Positions 14,381 to 22,692 are shown, numbered from the stretch's first letter. The stretch is DNA of 33,651 nucleotides from an uncultured Collinsella sp. (GCA_937934165.1 CALGZX010000065.1:1-33651); one strand, 5' to 3'. Notes: a model not told the origin generated them from the letters alone. Made by a program: numbers and translations.

Positions 14381-15823
14381 TTATCGACCTCCCTGCGGCG
14401 CCACATCATCGCGCATGAGTTCGGCCAGCGCCTCGCGATCGATACGCAAAGCATCGCCACCCGCCGGGTCGAGCGAATCGCCCTGTCCGGCGAGATCTTT
14501 GGCATGTTTGCGCTCCGCACGGGAAAGACCACGCTCGCGATACTTTTGCGAATGCGCGGTGTACATGTTGATGAATAGGATGACTAGGAAACTAAACACG
14601 ATCACGACGACGACCCAAAAGAGGGCCACCGACGTGTTGCCGCCCATCCACTCAAAGTAGATGGCGATGGGAATGGTCTGCGTAATACCGGCGTAGTTGC
14701 CCGCAAAGAACAGGGTGCAGCCAAACTCGCCCATCGCGCGGGCAAAGGCGAGCACCGTGCCGGCGGCAATCGAGGGCCAGCCAAGCGGCATCATAAGCTT
14801 GGTGAAGATGCGGCGCTCGGACCATCCCAAGGTTCGCGCGGCGTCGAGCATCTGCGTGTCGAGGCTCTCGAAGGCTCCGAGCGCCGTGCGGTAGACCAGC
14901 GGAAACGACACAACGACGGCCGAAATGACCGCCGCGGGCCAGGTAAAGACGATCGAGACGCCGTGCGCGATGAGCCACCGACCGACCCCGGTCGAGCGGC
15001 CAAACAGCATGAGGAGCAGGAAGCCGCAGACCGTGGGCGGCAGCACCATAGGAATCGTAAAGACCGAATCGAGCAGGCCCTTGATGCGACTCGAGGTACC
15101 CATAGTCTTCCACGCGGCGAACAGGCCCAGCGCAAAGGAGATCAGCAGGGCAAGGCCGCTCGTTTTAATGGACACCCAAAACGGGCGATAGTCGATGTCG
15201 CCCAAAAAGGAGGCCAGAAAGGTCAAGGGCCCCTGCTCATCCCGCAACACGACAGACGATGCTTCTACCATGTGAGCGCCATCAAGCCAACGCGCGCCGA
15301 CCTTGGCATCACCCGAGGCTGATGCAATCACCACATAGCGGTCCCCATCCGCACCGCGCTCGTCAAAGCCATAGGCATACCCGCCGGATTCAAACGTTGT
15401 TTCCACCGTGACATACCAAGGAAGATCCACGTCCCCCAGCTGCGCACCTCCCATGCAGTTTGCGCTGTCGAGCTCACAGACGAGGGCCTTGAGACCCGAT
15501 ACGCACTCGTTGTCCTGCGGATCCAATCCATATTTCTCGACCGCCTTGGGCGATATCCACACCACAACGCGATCGGCAGCAGGCGCCACTACAAGGTCCA
15601 CGTCCTCGTCAACGGGAAACCGGTAGCCCTCAGGCTGGCCCTCCATGGCACGAGCGGTTCCCTTGGCCAACCGCTCAAAACCCTCGATCCCATAGGAAAG
15701 CCCATGAGCGGTCGCAGCAACCTGGGCCCCGTCCTCAGCGTCCACAGCAAACGCAAATCCAGGCACCCAGCAAAGCGCGAAGGTCAAAGCACAGGCGACA
15801 AGCATGCGGAATCTATTAAGCAC
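14381..15823 (-). CDS. modB: Molybdate ABC transporter permease with unusual secreted N-terminal domain
   Basis: A 480-residue fusion-like permease. Residues 1-26 form a signal peptide (GFAFA before V27). Residues 27 to about 205 form a soluble, probably extracellular domain I cannot assign (WISPKAVEKYGLDP, ETTFESGGYAYGFDERG). From about 213 on comes a standard ModB: five or so transmembrane segments and the ATPase-docking loop DAARTLGWSERRIFTKLMMPLG. A charged cytoplasmic tail of about 55 residues ends the protein. Ordinary ModB is about 230 residues. The GTG at 15823 is chosen because GGAG lies 6 nt upstream. An ATG 6 codons later is possible. The extra domain might gate entry, bind ModA or sense the anion. 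Confidence 0.88.
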   Translation of the reverse strand: MLNRFRMLVACALTFALCWVPGFAFAVDAEDGAQVAATAHGLSYGIEGFERLAKGTARAMEGQPEGYRFPVDEDVDLVVAPAADRVVVWISPKAVEKYGLDPQDNECVSGLKALVCELDSANCMGGAQLGDVDLPWYVTVETTFESGGYAYGFDERGADGDRYVVIASASGDAKVGARWLDGAHMVEASSVVLRDEQGPLTFLASFLGDIDYRPFWVSIKTSGLALLISFALGLFAAWKTMGTSSRIKGLLDSVFTIPMVLPPTVCGFLLLMLFGRSTGVGRWLIAHGVSIVFTWPAAVISAVVVSFPLVYRTALGAFESLDTQMLDAARTLGWSERRIFTKLMMPLGWPSIAAGTVLAFARAMGEFGCTLFFAGNYAGITQTIPIAIYFEWMGGNTSVALFWVVVVIVFSFLVILFINMYTAHSQKYRERGLSRAERKHAKDLAGQGDSLDPAGGDALRIDREALAELMRDDVAPQGGR

Positions 15824-15891
15824 GAAAAGCTCCAAGCGAATACGAGGACGGAGTGAAACACAAAACGATGGAATTATCGCGCCAAGCCGCA

Positions 15892-16764
15892 CTACTCGGA
15901 AAGCTCAAAGCCGTACTTGGCCCAAATCTTCTGGGCCTTCTTGTCGGTCAGGCAGAAGTCGATGAACGCCTTGGCCTCGTCGGCGTGCTCGGAGCTCTCG
16001 GCAACGGCGCCCGGATACACGATGGGCTTGTGCGAATCCTCGGGGCACACGAAGGCCTCCTCGATGCCGTCGTAGCGGAAGATATCGGAGCTGTAGACAA
16101 AGCCAGCCACGCAGTCGCCCGTGGACACATAGGCGGCGGCGGTACCAACTTTGTCGGCCAGGGCCACCTTGTCGGCGATCTCGGGAGCATACTCGCCGTC
16201 GTCGCCCTCGGTACCGGTATAGAGCCCCACGGAAGCCAACGCCTGGTTGGCGTACTTGCCGGCGGGGACGGTCTTGGCGTCGCCAATGGCGATCTTGCCG
16301 TCCAGGTTCGCGACGTCGGCAATGGCCTCGATCTTGGTGTCGGAGCCCTCAGCGCGAATAATCACGAGGTCGTTGACGAACATATCCTCACGGGTGTCAG
16401 TGTCGACGAGCTCGGCGGTCTCAGCGTCATCCATGGTGCCCTTGGAAGCGGTGATGAGTACGTCGACGGCGGCACCGGCGCGCATCTGCTCGACAAGGTC
16501 GCCAGACGCCTTAAACTGCGTGTCTGCAAACGTGGTGCCGGTCTGCTCTGTGTAGAGCTCCTGAACCTCGGGCAGAGCCTTCTCGAGCGAGTTGGCGGCA
16601 AAGACCTGCAGCTCGACAGCCTTCTTGGAAGATGCCTTAGCAGAACCGGCATCGGATCCGGCCGGCTCGGACGTCTTGCTGCCCGAGCAGCCAGCAAGAC
16701 CAAGGCCGGCAGCGGCGACAGCAGAAAGCGAGACGAATCCGCGGCGAGAAACCATATCGAACAT
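15892..16764 (-). CDS. modA: Molybdate-binding lipoprotein
   Basis: A 290-residue substrate-binding protein. The N-terminus reads SRRGFVSLSAVAAAG then LGLAGC, a lipobox with a twin-arginine start, so it is probably exported folded and lipid-anchored. A Ser/Gly/Ala/Lys-rich linker follows. The mature part has the ModA landmarks FAANSLEKALPEV, TQFKASGDLVEQM and GAAVDVLITASKG. It captures molybdate for ModBC. The ATG at 16764 is preferred because AGGG lies 6 nt upstream. modB follows 68 bp downstream. Two palindromes and a TATAAT box precede it (16811-16877). Confidence 0.93.
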   Translation of the reverse strand: MFDMVSRRGFVSLSAVAAAGLGLAGCSGSKTSEPAGSDAGSAKASSKKAVELQVFAANSLEKALPEVQELYTEQTGTTFADTQFKASGDLVEQMRAGAAVDVLITASKGTMDDAETAELVDTDTREDMFVNDLVIIRAEGSDTKIEAIADVANLDGKIAIGDAKTVPAGKYANQALASVGLYTGTEGDDGEYAPEIADKVALADKVGTAAAYVSTGDCVAGFVYSSDIFRYDGIEEAFVCPEDSHKPIVYPGAVAESSEHADEAKAFIDFCLTDKKAQKIWAKYGFELSE

Positions 16765-16810
16765 ATTCAACCCTTTCGGACCTTGTGCCCGGGTACCCCA
16801 CCGCGGGCTT

Positions 16811-16877
16811 TAATCTGCAATCAGATTATACTTTCGCGCGAATAATGATAGTGAGAAATTATTCTCGTCAGAGAATA
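16811..16877 (-). promoter_or_regulatory. mod promoter with two operator-like palindromes
   Basis: Two perfect palindromes share the same 7-4-7 layout: TAATCTG-caat-CAGATTA (16811-16828) and TATTCTC-gtca-GAGAATA (16860-16877). On the minus strand a TATAAT box (16830-16825) overlaps the first, a position where a bound protein would block transcription. No good -35 is visible. A regulator responding to molybdenum is the obvious guess; the sequences do not look like the E. coli ModE site. Confidence 0.6.
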
Positions 16878-16967
16878 TAGTTTCGAGTTAGCGTGCACCT
16901 CGGCGTCGCTTCGGTGGAAAACAAAAGCGGAGCAGCCGTTCAGGTCGCCCCGCCGCAGGTAAACCGC

Positions 16968-17447
16968 TTAGTTGGTATGTCCGCCGCCCGCTGTCATCTG
17001 AGCCGCATGCTCCAGCTGGTCCGCTATGGCCTCCCAGCTTTCGCGGGCGGCCTTTGTAGAACCGGGAAAGTTTACGACAAGTGTATGACCTCGTTGCATG
17101 CAAATAGCGCGCGAGAGCATGGCGCGGCGCGTCTTGGTCATCGAGTACGCGCGAATCGCCTCTGCAATACCCGGCACATCGCGGTCGCAGACGGCACGCG
17201 TCGCCTCGGGCGTCACATCGCGCATCGAAAGCCCCGTGCCGCCGCAGGTGAGCACGACATTGGCGTGGCACTCATCGGCGGCTTCCACAATGGCATCACC
17301 AATCTCGCTGACGTCATCGCGCACGACCACATGTGAGGCGACCGTCCAGCCCTGCGCCACGATGAGTTCCTCGAGCGCAGCACCCGCCTCGTCCTGGGCA
17401 AGGTCGCGCGTGTCCGAACACGTCACGATCGATATCTTCAGCTCCAT
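16968..17447 (-). CDS. mogA: Molybdopterin adenylyltransferase, MogA/MoaB family
   Basis: A 159-residue protein. It adenylylates molybdopterin, preparing it for metal insertion by MoeA. The family signature TCGGTGLSMRDVTPEAT is clear, and the N-terminus ISIVTCSDTRDLAQDEAG binds the pterin phosphate region in relatives. Size matches MoaB/MogA. The ATG at 17447 is preceded by TAGGAGGAA, which overlaps the moeA stop (17458), so the pair is translationally coupled. Downstream, a weak GC-rich hairpin followed by TTTTGTTTT (near 16910-16950, minus) may end this unit before modA. MogA versus MoaB cannot be separated by sight. Confidence 0.9.
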   Translation of the reverse strand: MELKISIVTCSDTRDLAQDEAGAALEELIVAQGWTVASHVVVRDDVSEIGDAIVEAADECHANVVLTCGGTGLSMRDVTPEATRAVCDRDVPGIAEAIRAYSMTKTRRAMLSRAICMQRGHTLVVNFPGSTKAARESWEAIADQLEHAAQMTAGGGHTN

Positions 17448-17457
17448 AGCGTTCCTC

Positions 17458-18720
17458 CTACAACACCGTTCCCTCAGGCAGGTCGACGCGCACGACGTCC
17501 ACGACATCGCCCGCCTTAAGGTCGCACGGCCCTTCGTCAATACGCAGCAGACAGTTGGCACGCTGCATCGTGCCGAGCAGCGCCGAATTCTGCGTCTTGG
17601 CCTCGGTCACCAGCAGCTCATCGGTCTCGGGGTCGCGCAAAACCGTGGCGCGATCGAAGAAGCGTCGGTCCTGGCGCTTTTTCACACCGTGGGTAAGAAC
17701 CGCTCGCTGCACGGGGCGCGCCCCCTCGGCAAAACCACGCATCTTGCGAATCGCCGGGCGCGCGAGCATCTCAAAGCCCACATACGCCGCGGCCGGATTG
17801 CCTGAAAGCCCCAGGTAGGGCTTACCCCCGAGCAAGCCAAACGTGATGGCCTTGCCCGGACGCATCGAAATGCGGTCAAACAGCACCTCGCCCTCGCGCC
17901 GGACGAGCGCCGTCACGTAGTCGTAATCGCCCGCCGAGGCGCCACCGCTCGTAATGACAAAATCGCACTCCTGCACGGCGCGATGCACCAGTTCGGCAAT
18001 CGCCTGCTCATCGTCGGGCGCAATGCCAAAGAACACCGGCTCGGCTCCTGCATCGAGCGCCTCGGCCATCAACGCCGAGGAGTTGGAGTCGCGAATCTGC
18101 CCGCGCGCCGGCACGTTACTCGGTGCGACCAGTTCCGTGCCCAGCGAGATGATGCCCACACGCGGGGCAGCGTGCACCTTCACGCTCGCGTATCCGGCGC
18201 TTGCCAGCAGACCCGCGCCCGCCGGAGCCACGACCTCGCCGGCGCGCATCACAGCATCGCCGGCATGGGCCTCCTCGGCGGCAGAGCGAACGTTCTCCCC
18301 TACCTTGGCCGGCGCCGAGAAGCGAACGTGCGAGCCCTCGTTGCCATCGCCGTCAAGCACGTCGACGATCTCGTATTTCACTACGGCGTCAGCACCCTCG
18401 GGCACCGGCGCGCCCGTCATGATGCGGACGGTCTCGCCCGTGCCGGCCACGCCCTCAAAGACATGGCCCGCTGCCTCGTGTCCGATAACGTCGAGCGTCA
18501 CCGGCGTCTCACCAGACGCCTGCGCCAAGTCCGCCGAGCGCACGGCATATCCGTCCATAGCGCTGTTGGCAAACGGCGAGATGTCGATATCGGCCACCGC
18601 GTCCTCGGCCAAGGGAAGACCGGCGGCCTGCCACACGGGAATCTCGACGAGATCGGTCGGAGCAACGTGCGACAGAACGATCGACTGCGCGTCCTCCAGC
18701 GGAATGAGTTTCTCTGCCAT
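17458..18720 (-). CDS. moeA: Molybdopterin molybdenumtransferase
   Basis: A 420-residue enzyme that inserts molybdenum into adenylylated molybdopterin. Recognisable stretches are ANSAMDGYAVRSADL near the N-terminus, RIMTGAPVPEGADAVV, RVGIISLGTELV, RDSNSSALMAEAL, TSGGASAGDYDYV, MRPGKAITFGLL and LGLSGNPAAAYVGFEML. The ATG at 18720 is chosen because AAAGAGGTGC precedes it, over nine extra in-frame codons. It is the first gene of a moeA-mogA pair just upstream of modABC. Together they supply the cofactor FdhF needs. The gene is divergent from the CLC gene, with a 211-bp spacer. Confidence 0.95.
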   Translation of the reverse strand: MAEKLIPLEDAQSIVLSHVAPTDLVEIPVWQAAGLPLAEDAVADIDISPFANSAMDGYAVRSADLAQASGETPVTLDVIGHEAAGHVFEGVAGTGETVRIMTGAPVPEGADAVVKYEIVDVLDGDGNEGSHVRFSAPAKVGENVRSAAEEAHAGDAVMRAGEVVAPAGAGLLASAGYASVKVHAAPRVGIISLGTELVAPSNVPARGQIRDSNSSALMAEALDAGAEPVFFGIAPDDEQAIAELVHRAVQECDFVITSGGASAGDYDYVTALVRREGEVLFDRISMRPGKAITFGLLGGKPYLGLSGNPAAAYVGFEMLARPAIRKMRGFAEGARPVQRAVLTHGVKKRQDRRFFDRATVLRDPETDELLVTEAKTQNSALLGTMQRANCLLRIDEGPCDLKAGDVVDVVRVDLPEGTVL

Positions 18721-18896
18721 ATGCACCTCTTTAATGCCACGGCGCACAACAGGGACGCCGATTCTTTATGCTTGTCTCAGTATAATCCCCCGACGCGCGA
18801 CCGCGATTTGGCCTGTACCCGCAAATACACCTGTCGGCCGCAAGCCGCGAAACAGAATGGAAACCAACCCACCGGCTCGTCGCGCTTGCCGCGTTT

Positions 18897-18902
18897 TATA
18901 AT
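18897..18902 (+). promoter_or_regulatory. Likely -10 box of the CLC gene
   Basis: TATAAT lies 30 bp before the start codon. No clear -35 is found at 16-18 bp. Another TATAAT occurs at 18781-18786. The 211-bp spacer has no sequence resembling the fluoride riboswitch core. Confidence 0.4.
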
Positions 18903-18931
18903 GCTTGCGTTGCAACCTAAAAGAGGAATAT

Positions 18932-20353
18932 ATGGCTCATAACAACAAACCCGAAAGCGCAAACGAAGCGCAAGATCATTCCCAGCCGCTCGACGATGGC
19001 GGCTTTTTCTCCCTTAGCGACGTCATCATGGCCGGCAGGCGTCAACTCACCCGCTCCGAGCAGCTCTTGGCCGCCGACACACGCCGCAACGCCCGCAACC
19101 TGTTTGCAAGCGCCAAACTGCTCGCGCTCGTCGTCATCGTCTCGCTCGCCATGGGTGTTGCCGCTTGGGCATTTTTGGCCTCGCTGAATATCGCGACCGA
19201 TTATCGCGAGCACCACGTGTGGATTTACGCGTTGCTTCCCGTTGTGGGCGTTGCCACCGCATGGGTGTACAAAAACCACGGCCTTGCCGCCAAACGAGGT
19301 AACAACCTGGTCATCGACTCCGCCCTGGGCACACGCCTTATCCATATGCGCATGGCCGTTCTCACCTTCGTCTGCTCCACGCTCACGCACCTAACGGGCG
19401 GGTCGGCCGGTCGCGAGGGAGCCGCGGTGCAGATTGGCGGCACCATCGCCAGCAACATCTCGAGCCTCGCCCACCTCAAAAAGCATGACCACCACGACCT
19501 CATGCTCGCCGGCATCTCATCGGCCTTTGGCGCCGTATTCGGTTCGCCCCTTGCCGGAGCTTTCTTTGGCATGGAGATGTGCTTTATCGGCAAGATCGAC
19601 TACACCGCAGGTATCTACTGCCTGGTCGCCTCGTTTACCGGCTACTTTACGTCGCTTGCCTTGGGAACCGAGTACGAGGCGAATGCTATCGCCGGCGTTC
19701 CCAACATGACACCACGGACGGTTGTCATCGTAGTCATCAGCGCCATCATCTTTGGTCTCACCGCACGTCTCTTTGCCTGGTCGGTTCGTACCGTCAAGAG
19801 CCTGTACGGCCGCTTTATCACCAACTACCTTGCTCGCGCACTCGTGGGCTCGCTCGTGGTGCTCGCGGCCTACGCGATGCTCGACGCCTGGAAGTATGCC
19901 GGCCTTGCCACCTGGCTCTCGGGCGCCGGGTTCGCCGGCAACACCACCCTTGCCGATGCGGCCATCAAACTCGTCGTCACAGCGCTTACCCTGGGCGCGG
20001 GCTTCCAAGGCGGCGAGGTCACGCCCCTGTTTGGCATCGGTGCGGCGCTCGGCGGCTGGATCGGTTGCCTCGTCGGAATCGACCCCAGCTTTCTGGCGGC
20101 GCTGGGCATGCTCGGCGTGTTCTGCGCCGGCCTCAACGTGCCCATCACCACCTGCATGATGGCCATCGACCTGTTCCACGGCACGGCCGCCGGGTTCTTT
20201 GTCATCGTGGCCTTTATCAGCTATCTAACCGGCGGACACCGCGGCGTGTACCCCGCCCAGCGCATCATCTCACCCAAGCGCCGTTCGCTTATTGTGGATG
20301 AGGGCGGTACGGTAGCGGATGCTATCGAGCGCCACAACGACCTGATAGAGTAG
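18932..20353 (+). CDS. CLC-family anion channel/antiporter, possibly fluoride type (CLC-F)
   Basis: A 473-residue membrane protein with about ten helices. The gating glutamate lies in GREGAAVQIGG (E162). Where chloride CLCs have GSGIP, this has RGNNLVID (about 122-129); the third motif reads GAGFQGGEVTPLFGIGAALGG. A GNNL motif in place of GSGIP, and loss of the proline in GREGP, are features I associate with fluoride-exporting CLC-F proteins; the alanine in GREGA is not the usual threonine. Function may be fluoride/proton antiport, with chloride as the alternative. The ATG at 18932 has AAGAGGAA upstream. The N-terminal 55 residues are polar and cytoplasmic. The next gene starts 87 bp downstream. 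Confidence 0.8.
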   Translation: MAHNNKPESANEAQDHSQPLDDGGFFSLSDVIMAGRRQLTRSEQLLAADTRRNARNLFASAKLLALVVIVSLAMGVAAWAFLASLNIATDYREHHVWIYALLPVVGVATAWVYKNHGLAAKRGNNLVIDSALGTRLIHMRMAVLTFVCSTLTHLTGGSAGREGAAVQIGGTIASNISSLAHLKKHDHHDLMLAGISSAFGAVFGSPLAGAFFGMEMCFIGKIDYTAGIYCLVASFTGYFTSLALGTEYEANAIAGVPNMTPRTVVIVVISAIIFGLTARLFAWSVRTVKSLYGRFITNYLARALVGSLVVLAAYAMLDAWKYAGLATWLSGAGFAGNTTLADAAIKLVVTALTLGAGFQGGEVTPLFGIGAALGGWIGCLVGIDPSFLAALGMLGVFCAGLNVPITTCMMAIDLFHGTAAGFFVIVAFISYLTGGHRGVYPAQRIISPKRRSLIVDEGGTVADAIERHNDLIE

Positions 20354-20440
20354 ACGTAAGTATTCGCCGTGCAGCCACAATCGGGGGCAATTCGACCCGA
20401 GCGCGACCGCACTGTCACGTCATACGCCGGGAGTCGCCCC

Positions 20441-21403
20441 ATGCACGCAACTGCTTTTGGTCGCACGCTCATCATCGCCAACCCCGCCGCCCAGTCAGGT
20501 GTGGCGCGCGAGGTCGCTGAGCGCCTGCAGCGCTTTTTGGACATGACTGCACGCGCATCCCAGTTTGACCTGGTGCTGACCGAGCGAATGGGACATGCCA
20601 AGGAACTTGCCGCACGGGCCCAAGGATACCGCACGGTTATCGCACTCGGCGGCGACGGCGTGATCCACGAGGTTGTCAACGGGCTTATGACGCAAAAGGA
20701 GGACACCCGCCCCGCCCTTGCCGTCCTACCCGTGGGATCCGGCAACGATTTTGCCCAAACGCTCGGTATCGACGATTTCTCCGGCAAAGATATTGGCGCG
20801 CTGCTCACCTGCGAGCTGCAGCGTCAGGACATCGGGCGCATTCGCTCATGGAGCCCTGCGAGCGGCAGCGGCGAGGCTGCCGCTGAGTACTACGACCAGA
20901 CGCTTTCGGTCGGCATCGATGCCGCCATCGGCCTGGGCACCACCGAGCTGCGCAAAAAGACGGGCCTCGCCGGCGCTCCGCTCTACACCCTATCGGGACT
21001 TGAGCAGTTTGGCCTGCGCTACCGCAACTATCCCATGACGGTCAGCTTTGACGGTGCGCCCGCAGAGCGCGTGCGGGCGATTATTATGGCCATCCAGCTG
21101 GGGCCCACGTACGGCTCGGGCTATCGCATCTGCCCCGAAGCCGACCCCTGCGACGGCATGCTCGACGTCTGCTACGCCTGCGGCCCCGTCCCCCGTGCGG
21201 TTGCCCTGCCCATGTTTCTTTCGGCCAAGGACGGCCACCATACCAAGCTGCCGCCGGTTCGCATGCGTCGTTGCCGTCATGCCGAGCTCACGTTCGAGGA
21301 GCCCGACTACCCCATCCAAGCCGACGGCGAGCCCGTTGTCGCCTCGCGCATCGAGGTCGACGTCCTCGGTGGAGCCCTCCACGTCTGGCGTCCCACCCGC
21401 TAA
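20441..21403 (+). CDS. Diacylglycerol kinase / LCB5-like lipid kinase
   Basis: A 320-residue soluble lipid kinase of the DagK_cat family. Signatures are IIANPAAQSG, the nucleotide motif ALGGDGVIHEVVNGL, VLPVGSGNDFAQTLG, and the C-terminal IQADGEP. Relatives phosphorylate diacylglycerol, recycling it into phospholipid synthesis. The ATG at 20441 is chosen because GGGAG lies 8 nt before it; a GTG at 20369 would add 24 residues of doubtful sequence. It follows the CLC gene on the same strand and may be cotranscribed. It ends 8 bp before a palindromic repeat shared with the convergent gene. Confidence 0.88.
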   Translation: MHATAFGRTLIIANPAAQSGVAREVAERLQRFLDMTARASQFDLVLTERMGHAKELAARAQGYRTVIALGGDGVIHEVVNGLMTQKEDTRPALAVLPVGSGNDFAQTLGIDDFSGKDIGALLTCELQRQDIGRIRSWSPASGSGEAAAEYYDQTLSVGIDAAIGLGTTELRKKTGLAGAPLYTLSGLEQFGLRYRNYPMTVSFDGAPAERVRAIIMAIQLGPTYGSGYRICPEADPCDGMLDVCYACGPVPRAVALPMFLSAKDGHHTKLPPVRMRRCRHAELTFEEPDYPIQADGEPVVASRIEVDVLGGALHVWRPTR

Positions 21404-21411
21404 CCCCACCC

Positions 21412-21480
21412 AAGTTGCGGTGAAATGGGGACTGTTTATGCAGCTAAAGCCGCAAAACAGTCCCCATTTCACCGCAACTT
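21412..21480. repeat. Interspersed palindrome, copy C
   Basis: Perfect 26-bp arms (21412-21437, 21455-21480) flank a 17-nt loop. The outer module AAGTTGCGGTGAAAT is that of copies A and B; the inner module is GGGGACTGTTT instead of AGTTCCTGGAT. It lies between convergent genes and could terminate both. Confidence 0.87.
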
Positions 21481-21490
21481 ATTGAGAAGA

Positions 21491-21871
21491 TCATTCCTCC
21501 CCGCCTGGCTTGCGACGGTTGGCCTTTTTAATCGCGTTGAAGTGCTTGTCGTTGAGCCTGCGCTGGCGCGATCGCTGAGGCACCTTGGTCTTTACGCGTC
21601 GGCGCGGTGGACGCCCGCGACGCTCAAGCTCTGCCCTCAGCTTACGCAGACAGCAGCTGCGATTCTGAAACTGACTGCGGCTCTCACGCGCCGTCACGAC
21701 AATCCCCGTGGGCCCATGCTTCATGCGCACCGCCGAGTCCGTCGTGTTCACGCCCTGTCCACCCGGACCCGTCGCGCGAAACACCTGCACCTCGCAATCG
21801 CGTGCCAGCTCCTCGACCGACATCTCGGCATAGCGTGCATACTCGCGCCATCCCATCTTGTTCTCATCCAT
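21491..21871 (-). CDS. Stand-alone GGQ (RF-1 domain) peptide-chain-release-like protein
   Basis: A 126-residue protein with the peptidyl-tRNA hydrolysis motif GPGGQGVN (GGQ at 37-39), then a basic C-terminus (RRGRPPRRRVKTKVPQRSRQ). It lacks the codon-recognition domains of RF1/RF2. Similar short proteins (ArfB/YaeJ type) rescue stalled ribosomes, the basic tail lying in the empty mRNA channel. Whether this one is a true ArfB orthologue is uncertain, since the tail is short and arginine-rich. The ATG at 21871 is preceded by GGGGAGG. It stands between two palindromes (21412-21480 and 21897-21927). Confidence 0.82.
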   Translation of the reverse strand: MDENKMGWREYARYAEMSVEELARDCEVQVFRATGPGGQGVNTTDSAVRMKHGPTGIVVTARESRSQFQNRSCCLRKLRAELERRGRPPRRRVKTKVPQRSRQRRLNDKHFNAIKKANRRKPGGEE

Positions 21872-21896
21872 ATCAATACCTCCCCTCATACAAAAA

Positions 21897-21927
21897 ATGT
21901 GACAAAGGGACAGTCCCTTTGTCACAT
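21897..21927. repeat. Near-perfect 31-bp palindrome, copy D of a second type
   Basis: ATGTGACAAAGGGAC (21897-21911) and its exact complement (21913-21927) are separated by a single base. It lies 26 bp upstream of the GGQ gene and 28 bp after xpt on the minus strand. It does not share the GTTGCGGTGAAAT module, but its GGGACAGT core recalls the GGGGACTGT inner arm of copy C. Confidence 0.8.
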
Positions 21928-21954
21928 CGCATACCAATCGCTTGTGTTGCGCGC

Positions 21955-22533
21955 CTAGGCGAAGGTGATCTCACCGTTCTCGCAGTCCATTTCGGCGATA
22001 CGGGCCAGGCTCTCAACGCGGAAGCCGCGCTCGCGGAGCTTATCGCCACCGCCCTGGAAGCCCTTCTCAACGGCGATGCCGATGCCGGCAACCTCGGCAC
22101 CCGCGGCCTCGCAGATCTTAATAAGGCCCTCGAGCGCGCAGCCGTTGGCCAAGAAGTCGTCGATAATCAGGACCTTATCGCCCTCGGACAGGAAGCGCTT
22201 GCCAACGATGACCGGGTACTCCTTCTGCTTGGTAAAGGAGTAGATGGTCGTGGCATACTGCTCGCCGTCAAGGTTGATGGACTGGGCCTTCTTGGCAAAG
22301 ACCACCGGCACGCCGCCAAAATGCTGAGCTGCGATGCAGGCCATACCAATGCCCGAAGCCTCGATCGTCAGGATCTTGTTGATCTCGACACCCTCGAACA
22401 GACGGGCCCACTCGGCACCCATGTGGTCGAACAACTCAACGTCGCACTGGTGGTTGAGGAAGGCATCAACCTTAAGGACGTTACCGGCCTTTACGATGCC
22501 GTCATGGCGAATACGATCCTCAAGCTCCTGCAT
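21955..22533 (-). CDS. xpt: Xanthine phosphoribosyltransferase
   Basis: A 192-residue purine-salvage enzyme that joins xanthine to PRPP to form XMP. The PRPP-binding motif is VLIIDDFLANGCALEGL. Other Xpt-like stretches are VDAFLNHQCDVEL, ILTIEASGIGMACIAAQ, SFTKQKEYPVIV and VEKGFQGGGDKLRERGFRVESLA. Length is exactly that of Xpt. AAGGGG precedes the ATG. The 159 bp upstream show no purine-riboswitch core, so control is not apparent. The MFS gene lies upstream on the same strand; cotranscription is possible but the spacing suggests its own promoter. Confidence 0.94.
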   Translation of the reverse strand: MQELEDRIRHDGIVKAGNVLKVDAFLNHQCDVELFDHMGAEWARLFEGVEINKILTIEASGIGMACIAAQHFGGVPVVFAKKAQSINLDGEQYATTIYSFTKQKEYPVIVGKRFLSEGDKVLIIDDFLANGCALEGLIKICEAAGAEVAGIGIAVEKGFQGGGDKLRERGFRVESLARIAEMDCENGEITFA

Positions 22534-22692
22534 GGCGCAACCCCTTCTCGCGGCAACGATACCGCGCGATTAATAAACGTTGTTCGATAGTCTACCACGG
22601 ACCGACCCCCGCCCGCCCCACAAGCCGCATCGCACCATAAAGCTGCAAGACCAGTAGATAAGCCCGATTCTTGGCAAGCCTGCCACCACAAG

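Noticed and set aside
18721..18931. Fluoride riboswitch before the CLC gene
   Set aside because: No matching core or pseudoknot pairing is visible on the plus strand.
22534..22692. Purine riboswitch before xpt
   Set aside because: I looked for the conserved core and three-helix layout and saw none.
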